The translations under genes were made by a program, and so were the position numbers. From the NCBI GenBank assembly GCA_047345645.1, contig JBLEFH010000002.1: a DNA stretch of 64,000 nucleotides. One strand, written 5' to 3'. The DNA comes from JBLEFH01 sp047345645 (GTDB taxonomy: Bacteria > Pseudomonadota > Alphaproteobacteria > Rhodobacterales > Rhodobacteraceae). Below, one piece after another: positions 16,082 to 24,966 of the stretch; position 1 is the stretch's first letter; each line of letters begins with the position of its first letter. Under the pieces are notes generated by a model, which was not told where the DNA came from, did no database searches, and saw nothing but the letters and a program-made list of their open reading frames with translations.

Positions 16082-17089
16082 TCACAAATCCGCAATGATC
16101 TCGGCAATCTCGCTGGCCGCCCGCGCGACCTCGGACGGATTGAGGTTCACCATCCGCACCGTCTCCGCCACGACCGGTTCGCCGCGCGAGCGCCGATAGG
16201 CCGGATCGTAATGCCGCTCCAGAAGGTCACGCGCCAGCGGCTTGATCTCGCCTGCGGCGACCATCTCCTCCCAAGCGGCCACTTGATCTTTCCCTTGCAA
16301 CGGCTTGAGGCGACGAAGGATTTCGACCAGCGCCGCCCGGTCCTCCGAAATATCGCCATAAGCCCGCATGAGGAAATCCGCTCGGGCATCCAAAGGTGCG
16401 TCGATCATGATCCGGGGCGCGGTCTGCATGGCTTTCCAGAGGCTTGGCGGGATCAGCAGCTCGCCGATCTTGTTGCTCTCGGCCTCCACCAGCACCGGGC
16501 CGGTCAGCCCCTCCATCGCGTCCGCCAAACGGCTCTCGAACATCTTCTGGCTCGGCTGCGCGCCTTGCGCCCCAAAGACCGAGCCGCGATGGTTAGCCAG
16601 CCCTTCAAGATCAAGCTTCAACCCGCCGTAACTCTTCAAGATTTCCGTCTTGGCCGTCCCCGTGTTCCCGTCGATCAGCACCGGCTGGAAGGGCAGCGCC
16701 TCGTCGTAAAGCCGCGCCGCCACCGCGCGGCGATAGGTGCGATAGCCGCCCTCCACTACCTCGGCGGGCCAGCCGACCTGCCGCAGCACATGGGCGAAAC
16801 TGTTCGAGCGCATCCCGCCGCGCCAGCAGTAGACAAGCGGCCGGAATTTCGCGGGTTTATAGGCCAGCGGCCCGTCGAGATGGCGCGCGATATTGGCGGA
16901 GACCAGCGCCGCACCCCGGCGGCGGGCCTCGAACCGGCTGATCTGCGTGTAGAGCGTTCCGATCTCGGCGCGCTCGTCATTGGACAGCACCGGCAGGTTG
17001 ATCGCGCCCGGAATATGGTCCTCGGTGAATTCCGCCGGGGACCGCACGTCGATCACCGCATCATAGTTTGCGGTGTCCAGAACCGGCAT
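16082..17089 (-). CDS. mnmH: tRNA 2-selenouridine synthase
   Basis: 335 residues. The N-terminal rhodanese domain has DVRSPAEFTEDHIPGA and catalytic Cys88 in VYCWRGGMRSNS. The C-terminal P-loop domain has GNTGTAKT at 141-148. MnmH (SelU/YbbB) replaces the sulfur of wobble 2-thiouridine with selenium in tRNA Lys, Glu and Gln, using selenophosphate and a geranylated intermediate. The gene converges on selD with no gap: the two stop codons abut in TGATCA. Its ATG overlaps the transglycosylase stop by 1 nt (TGATG), so it is probably translated from that transcript. Confidence 0.95.
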   Translation of the reverse strand: MPVLDTANYDAVIDVRSPAEFTEDHIPGAINLPVLSNDERAEIGTLYTQISRFEARRRGAALVSANIARHLDGPLAYKPAKFRPLVYCWRGGMRSNSFAHVLRQVGWPAEVVEGGYRTYRRAVAARLYDEALPFQPVLIDGNTGTAKTEILKSYGGLKLDLEGLANHRGSVFGAQGAQPSQKMFESRLADAMEGLTGPVLVEAESNKIGELLIPPSLWKAMQTAPRIMIDAPLDARADFLMRAYGDISEDRAALVEILRRLKPLQGKDQVAAWEEMVAAGEIKPLARDLLERHYDPAYRRSRGEPVVAETVRMVNLNPSEVARAASEIAEIIADL

Positions 17090-18327
17090 CAGCGCAGGCG
17101 GTTCAAGAGCGCCGCGTTGACATAGCCATCGGCGACGAGCCCGTTGTCGCGCTGATAGCGGCGCACCGCGTCGGATGTTTTCGAGCCGGTCACGCCGTCG
17201 ATACCGCCGGTGTCATAGCCAAGCGCGGTCAGCCGTTCCTGTAACTCGCGCTTCTGGGTGCGCGAGAGCGCCGCATCACCGCGCGGCCAGCTTTGCGCGA
17301 AGGGCGCGCCGCCATAGATCCGGTCGCCCAGATGGCCCACGCCCATGGCGTAGCTGGTCGAGTTATTATAGGTCTTGATGACCGAGAAGTTGTTGAAAAC
17401 GAGGAATTTCGGACCGTTTGCGCCGCCCGGCGCAATCATCCCCGCCGTGCCGTAATCCGGGACCGACCCGCCCGACGGCGTCGTCACCCCGAGCGAGCGC
17501 CAAGCCGAAACCGACTGTTTGGTCTGTTCATCCGCCAGAGCATAGTTGAACCCGGACGGCACCGCCACTTCGACGCCCCAGGGCTGACCCTTCACCCAGC
17601 CATTTTGCTTGAGATAATAGGCCGTTGAAGCGAGCGCATCGGTCGGGTTGCCCGCATCCCAGATGTCGCGGCGACCGTCGCCGTAATAGTCCTGCGCATA
17701 GGTGAGATAGGAGGTCGGCATGAACTGCGTGTGGCCCATGGCGCCCGCCCAGCTTCCGCGCATATTGCCGGGGCTGGTGTCGCCCGATTGCAGGATGCGC
17801 AGCGCGGCGATGAGCTGTTCCTCGGCGAAACTGCGGCGGCGGCCTTCATAGGCCAGCGTCGCGAGCGAGCCGATCACGGATTTATTGCCCATGAAGCCGC
17901 CGTAATTCGTCTCCATCCCCCAGATCGCCAGCACGGCGCGCTTGTCCACCCCGTAGCGGCTCTCGATCCCGTCCAGCGTGCGCGACCATTCCTGCGACTT
18001 GGCGCGGCCCGTGCCGATCCGGTCCGAGGAGACGGCGCCGTCGAGATATTCCCAGATTTGTTTCGAGAATTCCGCCTGTTGCCCGTCGAGCCGCACGACC
18101 TCATTGTCCATGCTGATCCCGGCAAAGGCGCTGTCGAAGACGTCGGCGCGGATGCCGGCGGAGAGGGCGCGGGAGCGGAAATCATTCCGCCAGCTTTCAA
18201 AACTGCCATATTGCGTGGCCGGGGCTGCGGCAGGTCCGCCCCCATAATTGGGCATCGGGGATCCGGCGCAAGCGGCCAGTCCGACAAGGGTGACGAGCCC
18301 AAGCGTGGCGCGGGTGAGGGTCTTCAT
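17089..18327 (-). CDS. Lytic murein transglycosylase lipoprotein (MltB family) with peptidoglycan-binding domain
   Basis: 412 residues from the ATG at 18327, chosen for its lipoprotein signal: MKTLTRATLGLVTLVGLAAC, lipobox Cys20, and GGAGAGC upstream. Upstream in-frame ATGs (18339, 18351, 18366) would spoil the signal peptide. The SLT domain contains catalytic Glu139 in WGMETNYGGF, then GAMGHTQFMPTSYLTYAQD and WDAGNPTDALASTAYYL. The last ~65 residues form a PG_binding_1 domain (LQERLTALGYDTGGIDG and RRYQRDNGLVADGYV). It cleaves glycan strands with anhydro-muramyl formation and should be anchored in the outer membrane. It overlaps mnmH by 1 nt. Confidence 0.92.
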   Translation of the reverse strand: MKTLTRATLGLVTLVGLAACAGSPMPNYGGGPAAAPATQYGSFESWRNDFRSRALSAGIRADVFDSAFAGISMDNEVVRLDGQQAEFSKQIWEYLDGAVSSDRIGTGRAKSQEWSRTLDGIESRYGVDKRAVLAIWGMETNYGGFMGNKSVIGSLATLAYEGRRRSFAEEQLIAALRILQSGDTSPGNMRGSWAGAMGHTQFMPTSYLTYAQDYYGDGRRDIWDAGNPTDALASTAYYLKQNGWVKGQPWGVEVAVPSGFNYALADEQTKQSVSAWRSLGVTTPSGGSVPDYGTAGMIAPGGANGPKFLVFNNFSVIKTYNNSTSYAMGVGHLGDRIYGGAPFAQSWPRGDAALSRTQKRELQERLTALGYDTGGIDGVTGSKTSDAVRRYQRDNGLVADGYVNAALLNRLR

Positions 18328-18396
18328 GCTGCTCTCCATGTCTTTTCGCATGTATTTAGCAAACACGATAACCCGCAGTCGCCGCGAAAGAAAGCG

Positions 18397-20619
18397 TCAG
18401 CGGCCCTTGCGGGTCTTGGACCGCTTGATTTTTGCACGCTTCTGTTTGCGGCGCGGGCTGGTGCTGGATTTGCGCTTCGGCGGGGTGGGGAGCTTCTTGT
18501 CCTCCAGCGCCAGGAGTTCGAAGATCATGCCGCCGGAAATCGGCGTGACTTCGGCAATCCGCACCGTCGCCGACATGCCCGCCGCGATGCGCCGCCCGGT
18601 GCGCTCGCCCTTGAGACTCTGGGTCGTCGCGTCATAGCGGTAATATTCATGGCCAAGGCTGGACAGCGGGATCAGCCCGTCCGCGCCGGTCTCTTTCAGC
18701 TTCACGAAAATCCCGAATTTCGCGATTCCTGAAACCGTTCCCTCCATCTCCGTGCCCTGCCGTTCTTCGAGATAGGCGGCGAGATAGCGATCCGTCGTGT
18801 CGCGCTCGGCCATCATGGAGCGGCGTTCGGTCATGGAAATATGCTCGGCGGTGGCGGGCAACTCGTCCCCGGCCTCGGGCGGCAAGCCGTCCTTGCCCCA
18901 GCCATGAGCCGAGATCAGCGCGCGGTGGACGATGAGATCTGCATAGCGGCGGATCGGCGAGGTGAAATGCGCGTAACGCTTCAGGGCAAGGCCGAAATGG
19001 CTGAAATTCTGCGGGCTGTAATAGGCCTGCGTCATGGCGCGCAGCACGGCCATATTGACCATCTCGTCATGCTCGGTGCCTTCGGCCTCGCGGATCAGCC
19101 GGTTGAGCTGCTGAGTCTGTAAGACCTGCCCTTTGCCGAGCGTCATGCCAATGGAATCAACGACCTCGCGCAGCGCATCGAGTTTTTCCGGGCCGGGCTC
19201 CTCATGGACACGGTAGAGGAATTCCGCGCGCTTTTTCTCCAGCGTCTCCGCCGCGCAGACATTGGCGAGGACCATGAATTCCTCGATCAGCCGATGCGCG
19301 TCAAACCGTTCCTTGACCGCAACCGAAGTGACCTTGCCCTCATCATCAAGCTGAATTTGCCGCTCCGGCAGGTGCAGATCGACCGGATCGCGCCGGGTGC
19401 GCGCCTTTTTTAGCGCGGCATAGGCTTTGAACAGATTTGTGATCACATCGAGATGCGGCTTGGCCCCCGCGTCCGGCTCGCCATCTGCCGCCGCTTGCGC
19501 CTGCTCATAGGAGAGCGAGGCGGGCGAGTTCATCATGCCGCGCAGAAATTCGTGGCCCGTCTTGTTCCCGTCCCGGTCGATGGTGATTTTGACCGCAACA
19601 CAAGGGCGGTCCACCCCCTCATGGAGCGAGCAGAGATCGGCGGAGAGTTCTTCCGGCAGCATCGGCACCACGCGGTCGGGAAAATAGGTCGAGTTCCCGC
19701 GCCGCCGCGCCTCCTTGTCGAGCGCGGAGCCGGGGCGGACATAATAGGCCACATCGGCGATCGCGACCCAGAGGGTGAAGCCGGTCTCGGTCTCCTCGGC
19801 GGCGACCGCATCGTCATGGTCGCGCGCATCGGAGGGGTCGATGGTGATGAGCGGCACGTCGCGCAAATCGGTGCGGCCGTCCATCGGCGCGCGCTCCGCC
19901 GCTTCAGCTTCCTCCAGCGCGGCGCGAGGGAAAGCGTCCGGGATGCCATGTTCATGGATCGCGATGAGCGAGACGGATTTCGGGGCCGACGGATCGCCAA
20001 GCCGCGCCGTGATCCGCGCTTTCGGCAGGCCCGCGCGGGCTTTGGAGCCGAATTGCTCGCCCTCAACAAGCTCGCCATCCCGCGCGCCATTCGTCTCTCC
20101 CGCCGGGACGAGAAAATCGCGATCCGCGCCCTTATCGACCGGCACAATCCGCCCGCCGCCTTCGGCATTCTTGCGGAAAATCCCGAGAAGCCGCGCCGGG
20201 CCATCTTTCAAAAGCCGCATGATCTCCGCTTCATAGCCGGGGCCGTCCGGGCTTTTGCGCAGCTTCGCCAAAATGCGGTCGCCCGCGCCGGGCGCGGCTT
20301 TTTCGGAGGGCAGCACGAGGATCGGCGGCGGCGCGCCATCCTCTTTCCACTGCTGCGGCACGGCCACCGGCTCGCCCGCATCATTGAGCCCCGTCACCCG
20401 CAGTACCGTCACCGGCGGCAGCGCGCCGGGTTTCGCGTTTTTCCGCCCGCGCGAGATCAGCCCCTCATCGGCCAATTCGCGGAGCATGTCCTTGAGCGCC
20501 GCGCGCTGGTCGCCCTTGATGCCGAAGGCGCGCGCGATCTCGCGCTTGCCTACACGGCTCGGCTGACTTTGGATGAAATCGAGAAGGGCGTCTTTGGATG
20601 GGAGCTTGCTCATGGGCAT
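18397..20619 (-). CDS. rnr: Ribonuclease R
   Basis: 740 residues. An N-terminal winged-helix part (SKDALLDFIQSQPSRVGKRE) precedes cold-shock OB folds. The catalytic RNB domain has VPLITIDPSDARDHDDAV (the magnesium-binding Asp cluster), YVRPGSALDKEARRRGNS, MMNSPASLSYEQAQ and HFTSPIRRYADLIVHR. The S1 domain is GTVSGIAKFGIFVKLKETGA. It ends in a lysine/arginine-rich tail (KRKSSTSPRRKQKRAKIKRS) like other RNase R proteins. It degrades structured RNA 3'-5' and acts in rRNA quality control. It is followed by the transglycosylase gene 69 nt downstream. Confidence 0.96.
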   Translation of the reverse strand: MPMSKLPSKDALLDFIQSQPSRVGKREIARAFGIKGDQRAALKDMLRELADEGLISRGRKNAKPGALPPVTVLRVTGLNDAGEPVAVPQQWKEDGAPPPILVLPSEKAAPGAGDRILAKLRKSPDGPGYEAEIMRLLKDGPARLLGIFRKNAEGGGRIVPVDKGADRDFLVPAGETNGARDGELVEGEQFGSKARAGLPKARITARLGDPSAPKSVSLIAIHEHGIPDAFPRAALEEAEAAERAPMDGRTDLRDVPLITIDPSDARDHDDAVAAEETETGFTLWVAIADVAYYVRPGSALDKEARRRGNSTYFPDRVVPMLPEELSADLCSLHEGVDRPCVAVKITIDRDGNKTGHEFLRGMMNSPASLSYEQAQAAADGEPDAGAKPHLDVITNLFKAYAALKKARTRRDPVDLHLPERQIQLDDEGKVTSVAVKERFDAHRLIEEFMVLANVCAAETLEKKRAEFLYRVHEEPGPEKLDALREVVDSIGMTLGKGQVLQTQQLNRLIREAEGTEHDEMVNMAVLRAMTQAYYSPQNFSHFGLALKRYAHFTSPIRRYADLIVHRALISAHGWGKDGLPPEAGDELPATAEHISMTERRSMMAERDTTDRYLAAYLEERQGTEMEGTVSGIAKFGIFVKLKETGADGLIPLSSLGHEYYRYDATTQSLKGERTGRRIAAGMSATVRIAEVTPISGGMIFELLALEDKKLPTPPKRKSSTSPRRKQKRAKIKRSKTRKGR

Positions 20620-20670
20620 GGCTTAACACCCCTGAGCCGCGCCGCATATGATTATCTTAACGGCAGAAAA

Positions 20671-20928
20671 TCAGAAATTGATCGTCAGATCGACCCGCGC
20701 GGAGGGCGACCAGAGCGGATCATCCTCCCGCTCTTTTTTCTGATCCGGCGGGGCCTGCCGCATGGCCGCAGGGCCGGGGTGCCGCGCCTCGCGCTCGCCC
20801 GATTTGGTCAAGCTCGCGCTAAAACCAATATCCTCGATTCCGAGCGGAAAACGCGGCTGCGCACGGTTGGCCTCGCCCGCCTTGGCAGCGAGAGCAAAGA
20901 CTAGAAAAAGAATCACAAGGTAATGCAT
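20671..20928 (-). CDS. Small secreted or membrane-anchored protein, unknown function
   Basis: 85 residues from the ATG at 20928 (MHYLVILFLVFALAAKAGE), which starts a short signal or anchor sequence and has GGAGGGCTCG upstream. The frame extends six residues further to 20946. The rest is hydrophilic and proline/charge-rich (PPDQKKEREDDPLW), ending VDLTINF, which could be a beta strand. No family recognised. It sits between topA and rnr on the same strand, about 70 and 50 nt from each. It might be non-functional, but the signal peptide and start site look real. Confidence 0.55.
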   Translation of the reverse strand: MHYLVILFLVFALAAKAGEANRAQPRFPLGIEDIGFSASLTKSGEREARHPGPAAMRQAPPDQKKEREDDPLWSPSARVDLTINF

Positions 20929-20997
20929 CGAGCCCTCCGCGCGCATGGCTACGGACCATGCGCCGAGAGAGTCACGATTCGGTTAACGATTGCCCGT

Positions 20998-23667
20998 TCA
21001 GTCCTTCTTCGCCGTCTTCTTGGGGGCGGCTTTTTTCTTCGCAGCAGGCTTTTTCGCTGCGCTTTTGCGGGTCGTCTTTTTCTTGCCGCCGCCCTTGGCC
21101 TGTTTCTCGGCGATCAGCTCCAGCGCGCGCTCCAGCGTCACATCCTCGGGCTCCAGATCCTTGGGCAAGGTCGCGTTCACCTTTTCCCATTTCACATAAG
21201 GCCCGTAGCGCCCGGCCATGACATTGACTGCGCCGCCATCGGGGTGATCGCCCAGCTCATGCAACGGCTTGGCCGCCTGACCGCGCCCGCCGCGCGCCTC
21301 TTTTTGCGCGATCAGTTCGACCGCGTGGTTCATGCCGAGGGTGAAGACCTCATCGACCGATTTGAGGTTGGCGTAAACCTTTTTCGCCTTGCCATCCTCG
21401 CCCACGGTTTCGCGCATCACATAGGGGCCGAACCGCCCGATATTGGTGGAAAGCTCGCCGCCTTCGGGATGGGTGCCGATCAGACGCGGGAGCGACAAAA
21501 GCTCCATAGCGTAAGCGAAATCAACGTCTTCGAGATCCTTGCCTTTCGGGATCGACGCCCGGTTCGGCTTCTTGTTCTCTTCGGTGACCTCGCCCTCCTG
21601 CACATAGGGGCCGAAGCGCCCGGTGCGCAGGGAAATCGGCTCGCCCGCATCGGTGTGGCCGAGAAGTTTACCATCCGGGCCGATCACATCCTCGCCCTCA
21701 AGCGATCCCGCGAGCGGGCGGGTATAGTTGCAATCCGGGTAGTTGCTGCAGCCGATAAACGCGCCGCCGGAGCGGGCGGTTTTCAGGTTGAGCTGCCCCT
21801 TGCTACATTGCGGGCACAGCCGCGGGTCCGACCCATCGCCGGGATCGGGGAAGAGATGCGGTGCGAGAATTTCGTTAATTTTCTCAAGCACATCGGTAAT
21901 GCGCAGCTCGCTGGTCTCACCAATCGCGGCGGAGAAATCGCGCCAGAAGCGCTCCAGAACCAGGTGCCAATCCTCCTCGCCGCGGGTGATGTCGTCGAGC
22001 TCGTTCTCAAGGCCCGCGGTGAAATCATAGGACACGTAGCGCGCGAAGTAATTCGACAGAAACGCCGTGACGAGCCGCCCTTTATCCTCTGGAATCAGGC
22101 GGTTCTGATCTTTGCGGACATAGCCCCGATCCTGAATGGTCGTGACGATCGAGGCGTAGGTGGAGGGGCGGCCGATGCCGAGTTCTTCCATCTTCTTCAC
22201 CAGCGTCGCCTCAGTATAGCGCGGCGGCGGCGTGGTGTGGTGCTGCTGGCCGAGCACGGCGGCATCGTCGGAGAGAAGCGCCTGTTTCTCGCCCTCTTCG
22301 ATCTTCGCGGCGAGCGCCTTGAGCGCCCCGCCATCCTTGCCGAGTTTGTCGCCCTGATCGATCTGCGGCAGGCGCGCGTCGTCATCCTCGACGACATCGT
22401 CGCGGCCTTCCTCATAGACCTTCAAAAAGCCATCAAACACAATGACCTGACCGGTCGCACGGAGGCCCACTTGCCCGTCATCGCTGGCAATCTCGACCGT
22501 GGTGCGCTCCAGCCGCGCCGCTTCCATCTGGCTCGCCAGCGCGCGTTTCCAGATGAGATCGTAAAGCTTGCGCTGATCCGGCTCGACTTTGCCGAGCGTA
22601 TCCGGCGCGCGGGACATATCCGTCGGGCGGATACATTCGTGGGCTTCCTGCGCGTTTTTCGCCTTGTTCTTATACATGCGCGGACTTTTCGGGACATATT
22701 TGTCGCCATACCGGCCCTTGATCGCGTCGCGAGCGGACATCACGGCCTCAGGGGCCATATCGATTCCGTCGGTCCGCATATAGGTGATCAGCCCCGCCTC
22801 ATAGAGACGCTGCGCCGCGCGCATGGTCTGCTGCGCGCCCATGGAAAACTTGCGGCTCGCCTCCTGCTGGAGGGTTGAGGTCATGAAGGGCGCCGCCGGG
22901 TTACGGGTGCCGGGCTTGGCTTCGACCGACGCGACCTTGAGATCACGCTTGGCGACGGCGGCCACGGCAAGTTCCGCCTTGGTCGCGTCGGGAATGTCGA
23001 ATTTGTCGAGTTTCTTGCCCGAGAGGGTGGTCAGACGCGCCTCAAAGCCCTGACCGCGCGGCGTTTTCAGCGCGGCGCGGACGGACCAGTATTCCTGCGG
23101 GCGGAAAGCCTCGATCTCCATTTCTCGCTCGACAATGAGCCGCAGCGAGACCGACTGCACCCGGCCCGCCGATTTCGCGCCGGGCAGCTTGCGCCAGAGG
23201 ACCGGCGAGAGGTTGAAGCCGACGAGATAGTCGAGCGCGCGGCGGGCGAGATAGGCGTGGACCAGTTCCATATCGATCTGGCGCGGGTTCTCCATTGCCG
23301 AAGTCACCGCCGATTTGGTGATCGCGTTGAAGACAACCCGCTCAACCTCGGTGGATTTCTTCACCGCGCGGCGCTTGGTGAGCGCTTCGAGCAGATGCCA
23401 GGAAATCGCCTCGCCTTCGCGGTCAGGGTCGGTTGCGAGGATGAGGTGATCGTCATCCTTCAGCGCCTCGGCAATCGCGCGGACGTGTTTCTGGCTGTCG
23501 CTCGCGATCTGCCATTTCATGTCAAAATTATTGTCAGGATCGACCGAACCGTCCTTGGGCGGCAGGTCGCGCACATGGCCGTAGGAGGCGAGAACCGTGA
23601 AGTCATTGCCCAGATATTTGTTGATAGTCTTGGCCTTAGCAGGCGATTCGACAACGACGACGGCCAT
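20998..23667 (-). CDS. topA: DNA topoisomerase I
   Basis: 889 residues. The Toprim domain (VVVVESPAKAKTINKYLG, then ILATDPDREGEAISWHL with the DxD metal site near 80-82) precedes the type IA core with catalytic Tyr296 in GLITYMRTDG. A zinc-ribbon follows (LCPQCSKGQ ... CSNYPDCNYTRP), then three repeat units each carrying GRFGPYV or GRYGPYV. The end is a Lys/Ala-rich tail. It relaxes negative supercoils. The last Toprim-associated repeats lack cysteines, as in many alphaproteobacteria. dprA lies upstream on the same strand. Confidence 0.97.
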   Translation of the reverse strand: MAVVVVESPAKAKTINKYLGNDFTVLASYGHVRDLPPKDGSVDPDNNFDMKWQIASDSQKHVRAIAEALKDDDHLILATDPDREGEAISWHLLEALTKRRAVKKSTEVERVVFNAITKSAVTSAMENPRQIDMELVHAYLARRALDYLVGFNLSPVLWRKLPGAKSAGRVQSVSLRLIVEREMEIEAFRPQEYWSVRAALKTPRGQGFEARLTTLSGKKLDKFDIPDATKAELAVAAVAKRDLKVASVEAKPGTRNPAAPFMTSTLQQEASRKFSMGAQQTMRAAQRLYEAGLITYMRTDGIDMAPEAVMSARDAIKGRYGDKYVPKSPRMYKNKAKNAQEAHECIRPTDMSRAPDTLGKVEPDQRKLYDLIWKRALASQMEAARLERTTVEIASDDGQVGLRATGQVIVFDGFLKVYEEGRDDVVEDDDARLPQIDQGDKLGKDGGALKALAAKIEEGEKQALLSDDAAVLGQQHHTTPPPRYTEATLVKKMEELGIGRPSTYASIVTTIQDRGYVRKDQNRLIPEDKGRLVTAFLSNYFARYVSYDFTAGLENELDDITRGEEDWHLVLERFWRDFSAAIGETSELRITDVLEKINEILAPHLFPDPGDGSDPRLCPQCSKGQLNLKTARSGGAFIGCSNYPDCNYTRPLAGSLEGEDVIGPDGKLLGHTDAGEPISLRTGRFGPYVQEGEVTEENKKPNRASIPKGKDLEDVDFAYAMELLSLPRLIGTHPEGGELSTNIGRFGPYVMRETVGEDGKAKKVYANLKSVDEVFTLGMNHAVELIAQKEARGGRGQAAKPLHELGDHPDGGAVNVMAGRYGPYVKWEKVNATLPKDLEPEDVTLERALELIAEKQAKGGGKKKTTRKSAAKKPAAKKKAAPKKTAKKD

Positions 23668-23749
23668 TCGGGTCTCCAGCGTTTGATCGGGGGCGGAAGA
23701 TGTGGGCGTAGGGCGGCGTTGTCAACCTTGGCCGTATCTGGCGGGCGGG

Positions 23750-23783
23750 CGCTGCGTCAGGGGGATTGACCCCCTTCGCAGCG
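23750..23783. repeat. Long imperfect inverted repeat between dprA and topA
   Basis: Arms CGCTGCGTCAGGGGG and CCCCCTTCGCAGCG flank a 5-nt loop, giving a stem of about 12 paired bases with a small internal mismatch. There is no T-run on either side. It may be a terminator, a processing hairpin or a supercoil-sensitive structure. Confidence 0.5.
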
Positions 23784-23827
23784 CGCTGCCGCGAGATGGG
23801 GGCAGCGGGCGGTGGCTGGTCGCGCCG

Positions 23828-24898
23828 TCAGGCGAGGCAGACGCGGCCGCCGGGGAGCCGGGTGACCTGGCCGAGGATTTCCAGCTCCGAGATTGCGCCC
23901 ATCACCTCTTGGGCGGGGCGTTTCAGCGCGCGGATGATGTGGTCCTCGGTTTCCGGGACGGCGGAAAGGGCGCTGAGGATCGCGGCGGGTAGGTCGGGCG
24001 GTGCGGGCTCGGCGTCCAGCGGAAGTGCGCCTTGTTCGGCAGCTTCGGGGAGGACCATGCCGCGCTTATGCCCGAGGGTTTCGAGAATTTCGCGGCTCGA
24101 TTGCACGAGGGTCGCGCCGTCGCGGATCAGCGCGTTGCAACCAAGCGAGCGCGGATCGAGCGGGCTTCCGGGGATGGCCATTACCTCGCGGCCCTGTTCG
24201 GCGGCGTCGCGGGCGGTGATCATGGAGCCGGATTTCAGCGCGGCTTCGACCAGCACGGTGGCTTGCGCGAGGCCGGAGATGATGCGGTTGCGGCGCGGGA
24301 AATGGCGGGCGAGCGGGCGCATTCCCATGGGCATTTCCGACAGGATAAGGCCGTGGGTGCCGATTTCCGCGTGGAGCCATTCATGTTCGGGCGGGTAGAT
24401 CACGTCGAGCCCGCCCGCGACCACGGCGATGGTGCCTGAAGCGAGGGCGGCGTCATGGACCGCGCCGTCTATCCCGCGGGCCAGGCCGGAGACGATGATG
24501 AACCCATCCGCGCCGATCTCGCGGGCGATCTGGCGGGAGATGCGCAACCCGGCGGAGGATGCGTTGCGCGCGCCGACAATCGCGATGGTGGAGCGGTGGA
24601 GGAGGCTGAGATCACCCTTGGCCCAAAGAAGCGGCGGGCCGCCGTCGATCTCGGCCAGAAGCGGGGAGAACCGCGGGTCGCTCCGCAGGATCAACTCCGC
24701 GCCGAAGGCTTGCCCTGCCTCTAGCTCGGCTTCCGCCAAGTGGCGCGGCGCGGGTTCGTAATCCTTACCGGCGAGGCCGGGCAAGGCGTCGAGGGCGGCG
24801 GCGGCATCGCCATCGAACTCGGCCATCAGGCGCTGATAGGTGAGGGGGCCGACTTTCGGGCTGCGGAAAAGCTGCAAATGATCGAGAAGCGCTGTCAT
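23828..24898 (-). CDS. dprA: DNA processing protein DprA (Smf)
   Basis: 356 residues. An N-terminal SAM-like part (LFRSPKVGPLTYQRLMAEF) precedes the Rossmann-like DprA core with IAIVGARNASSAGLRISRQIA, SGLARGIDGAVHDAAL, VVAGGLDVIYPPEH and ARHFPRRNRIISGLAQ. The C-terminal ~60 residues (LSALSAVPETEDHIIRAL, then GAISELEILGQVTRLPGG) form the winged-helix DML1 domain. DprA binds incoming single-stranded DNA and loads RecA during natural transformation. No other competence genes are in the window. It sits 68 nt after tldD. Confidence 0.95.
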   Translation of the reverse strand: MTALLDHLQLFRSPKVGPLTYQRLMAEFDGDAAAALDALPGLAGKDYEPAPRHLAEAELEAGQAFGAELILRSDPRFSPLLAEIDGGPPLLWAKGDLSLLHRSTIAIVGARNASSAGLRISRQIAREIGADGFIIVSGLARGIDGAVHDAALASGTIAVVAGGLDVIYPPEHEWLHAEIGTHGLILSEMPMGMRPLARHFPRRNRIISGLAQATVLVEAALKSGSMITARDAAEQGREVMAIPGSPLDPRSLGCNALIRDGATLVQSSREILETLGHKRGMVLPEAAEQGALPLDAEPAPPDLPAAILSALSAVPETEDHIIRALKRPAQEVMGAISELEILGQVTRLPGGRVCLA

Positions 24899-24966
24899 GC
24901 GCTGTCTTTGCCGCAGAATCGGTTAATAGCCCGTTGACCTCAAACGGCGATTTTCGCCTGCAAGGA

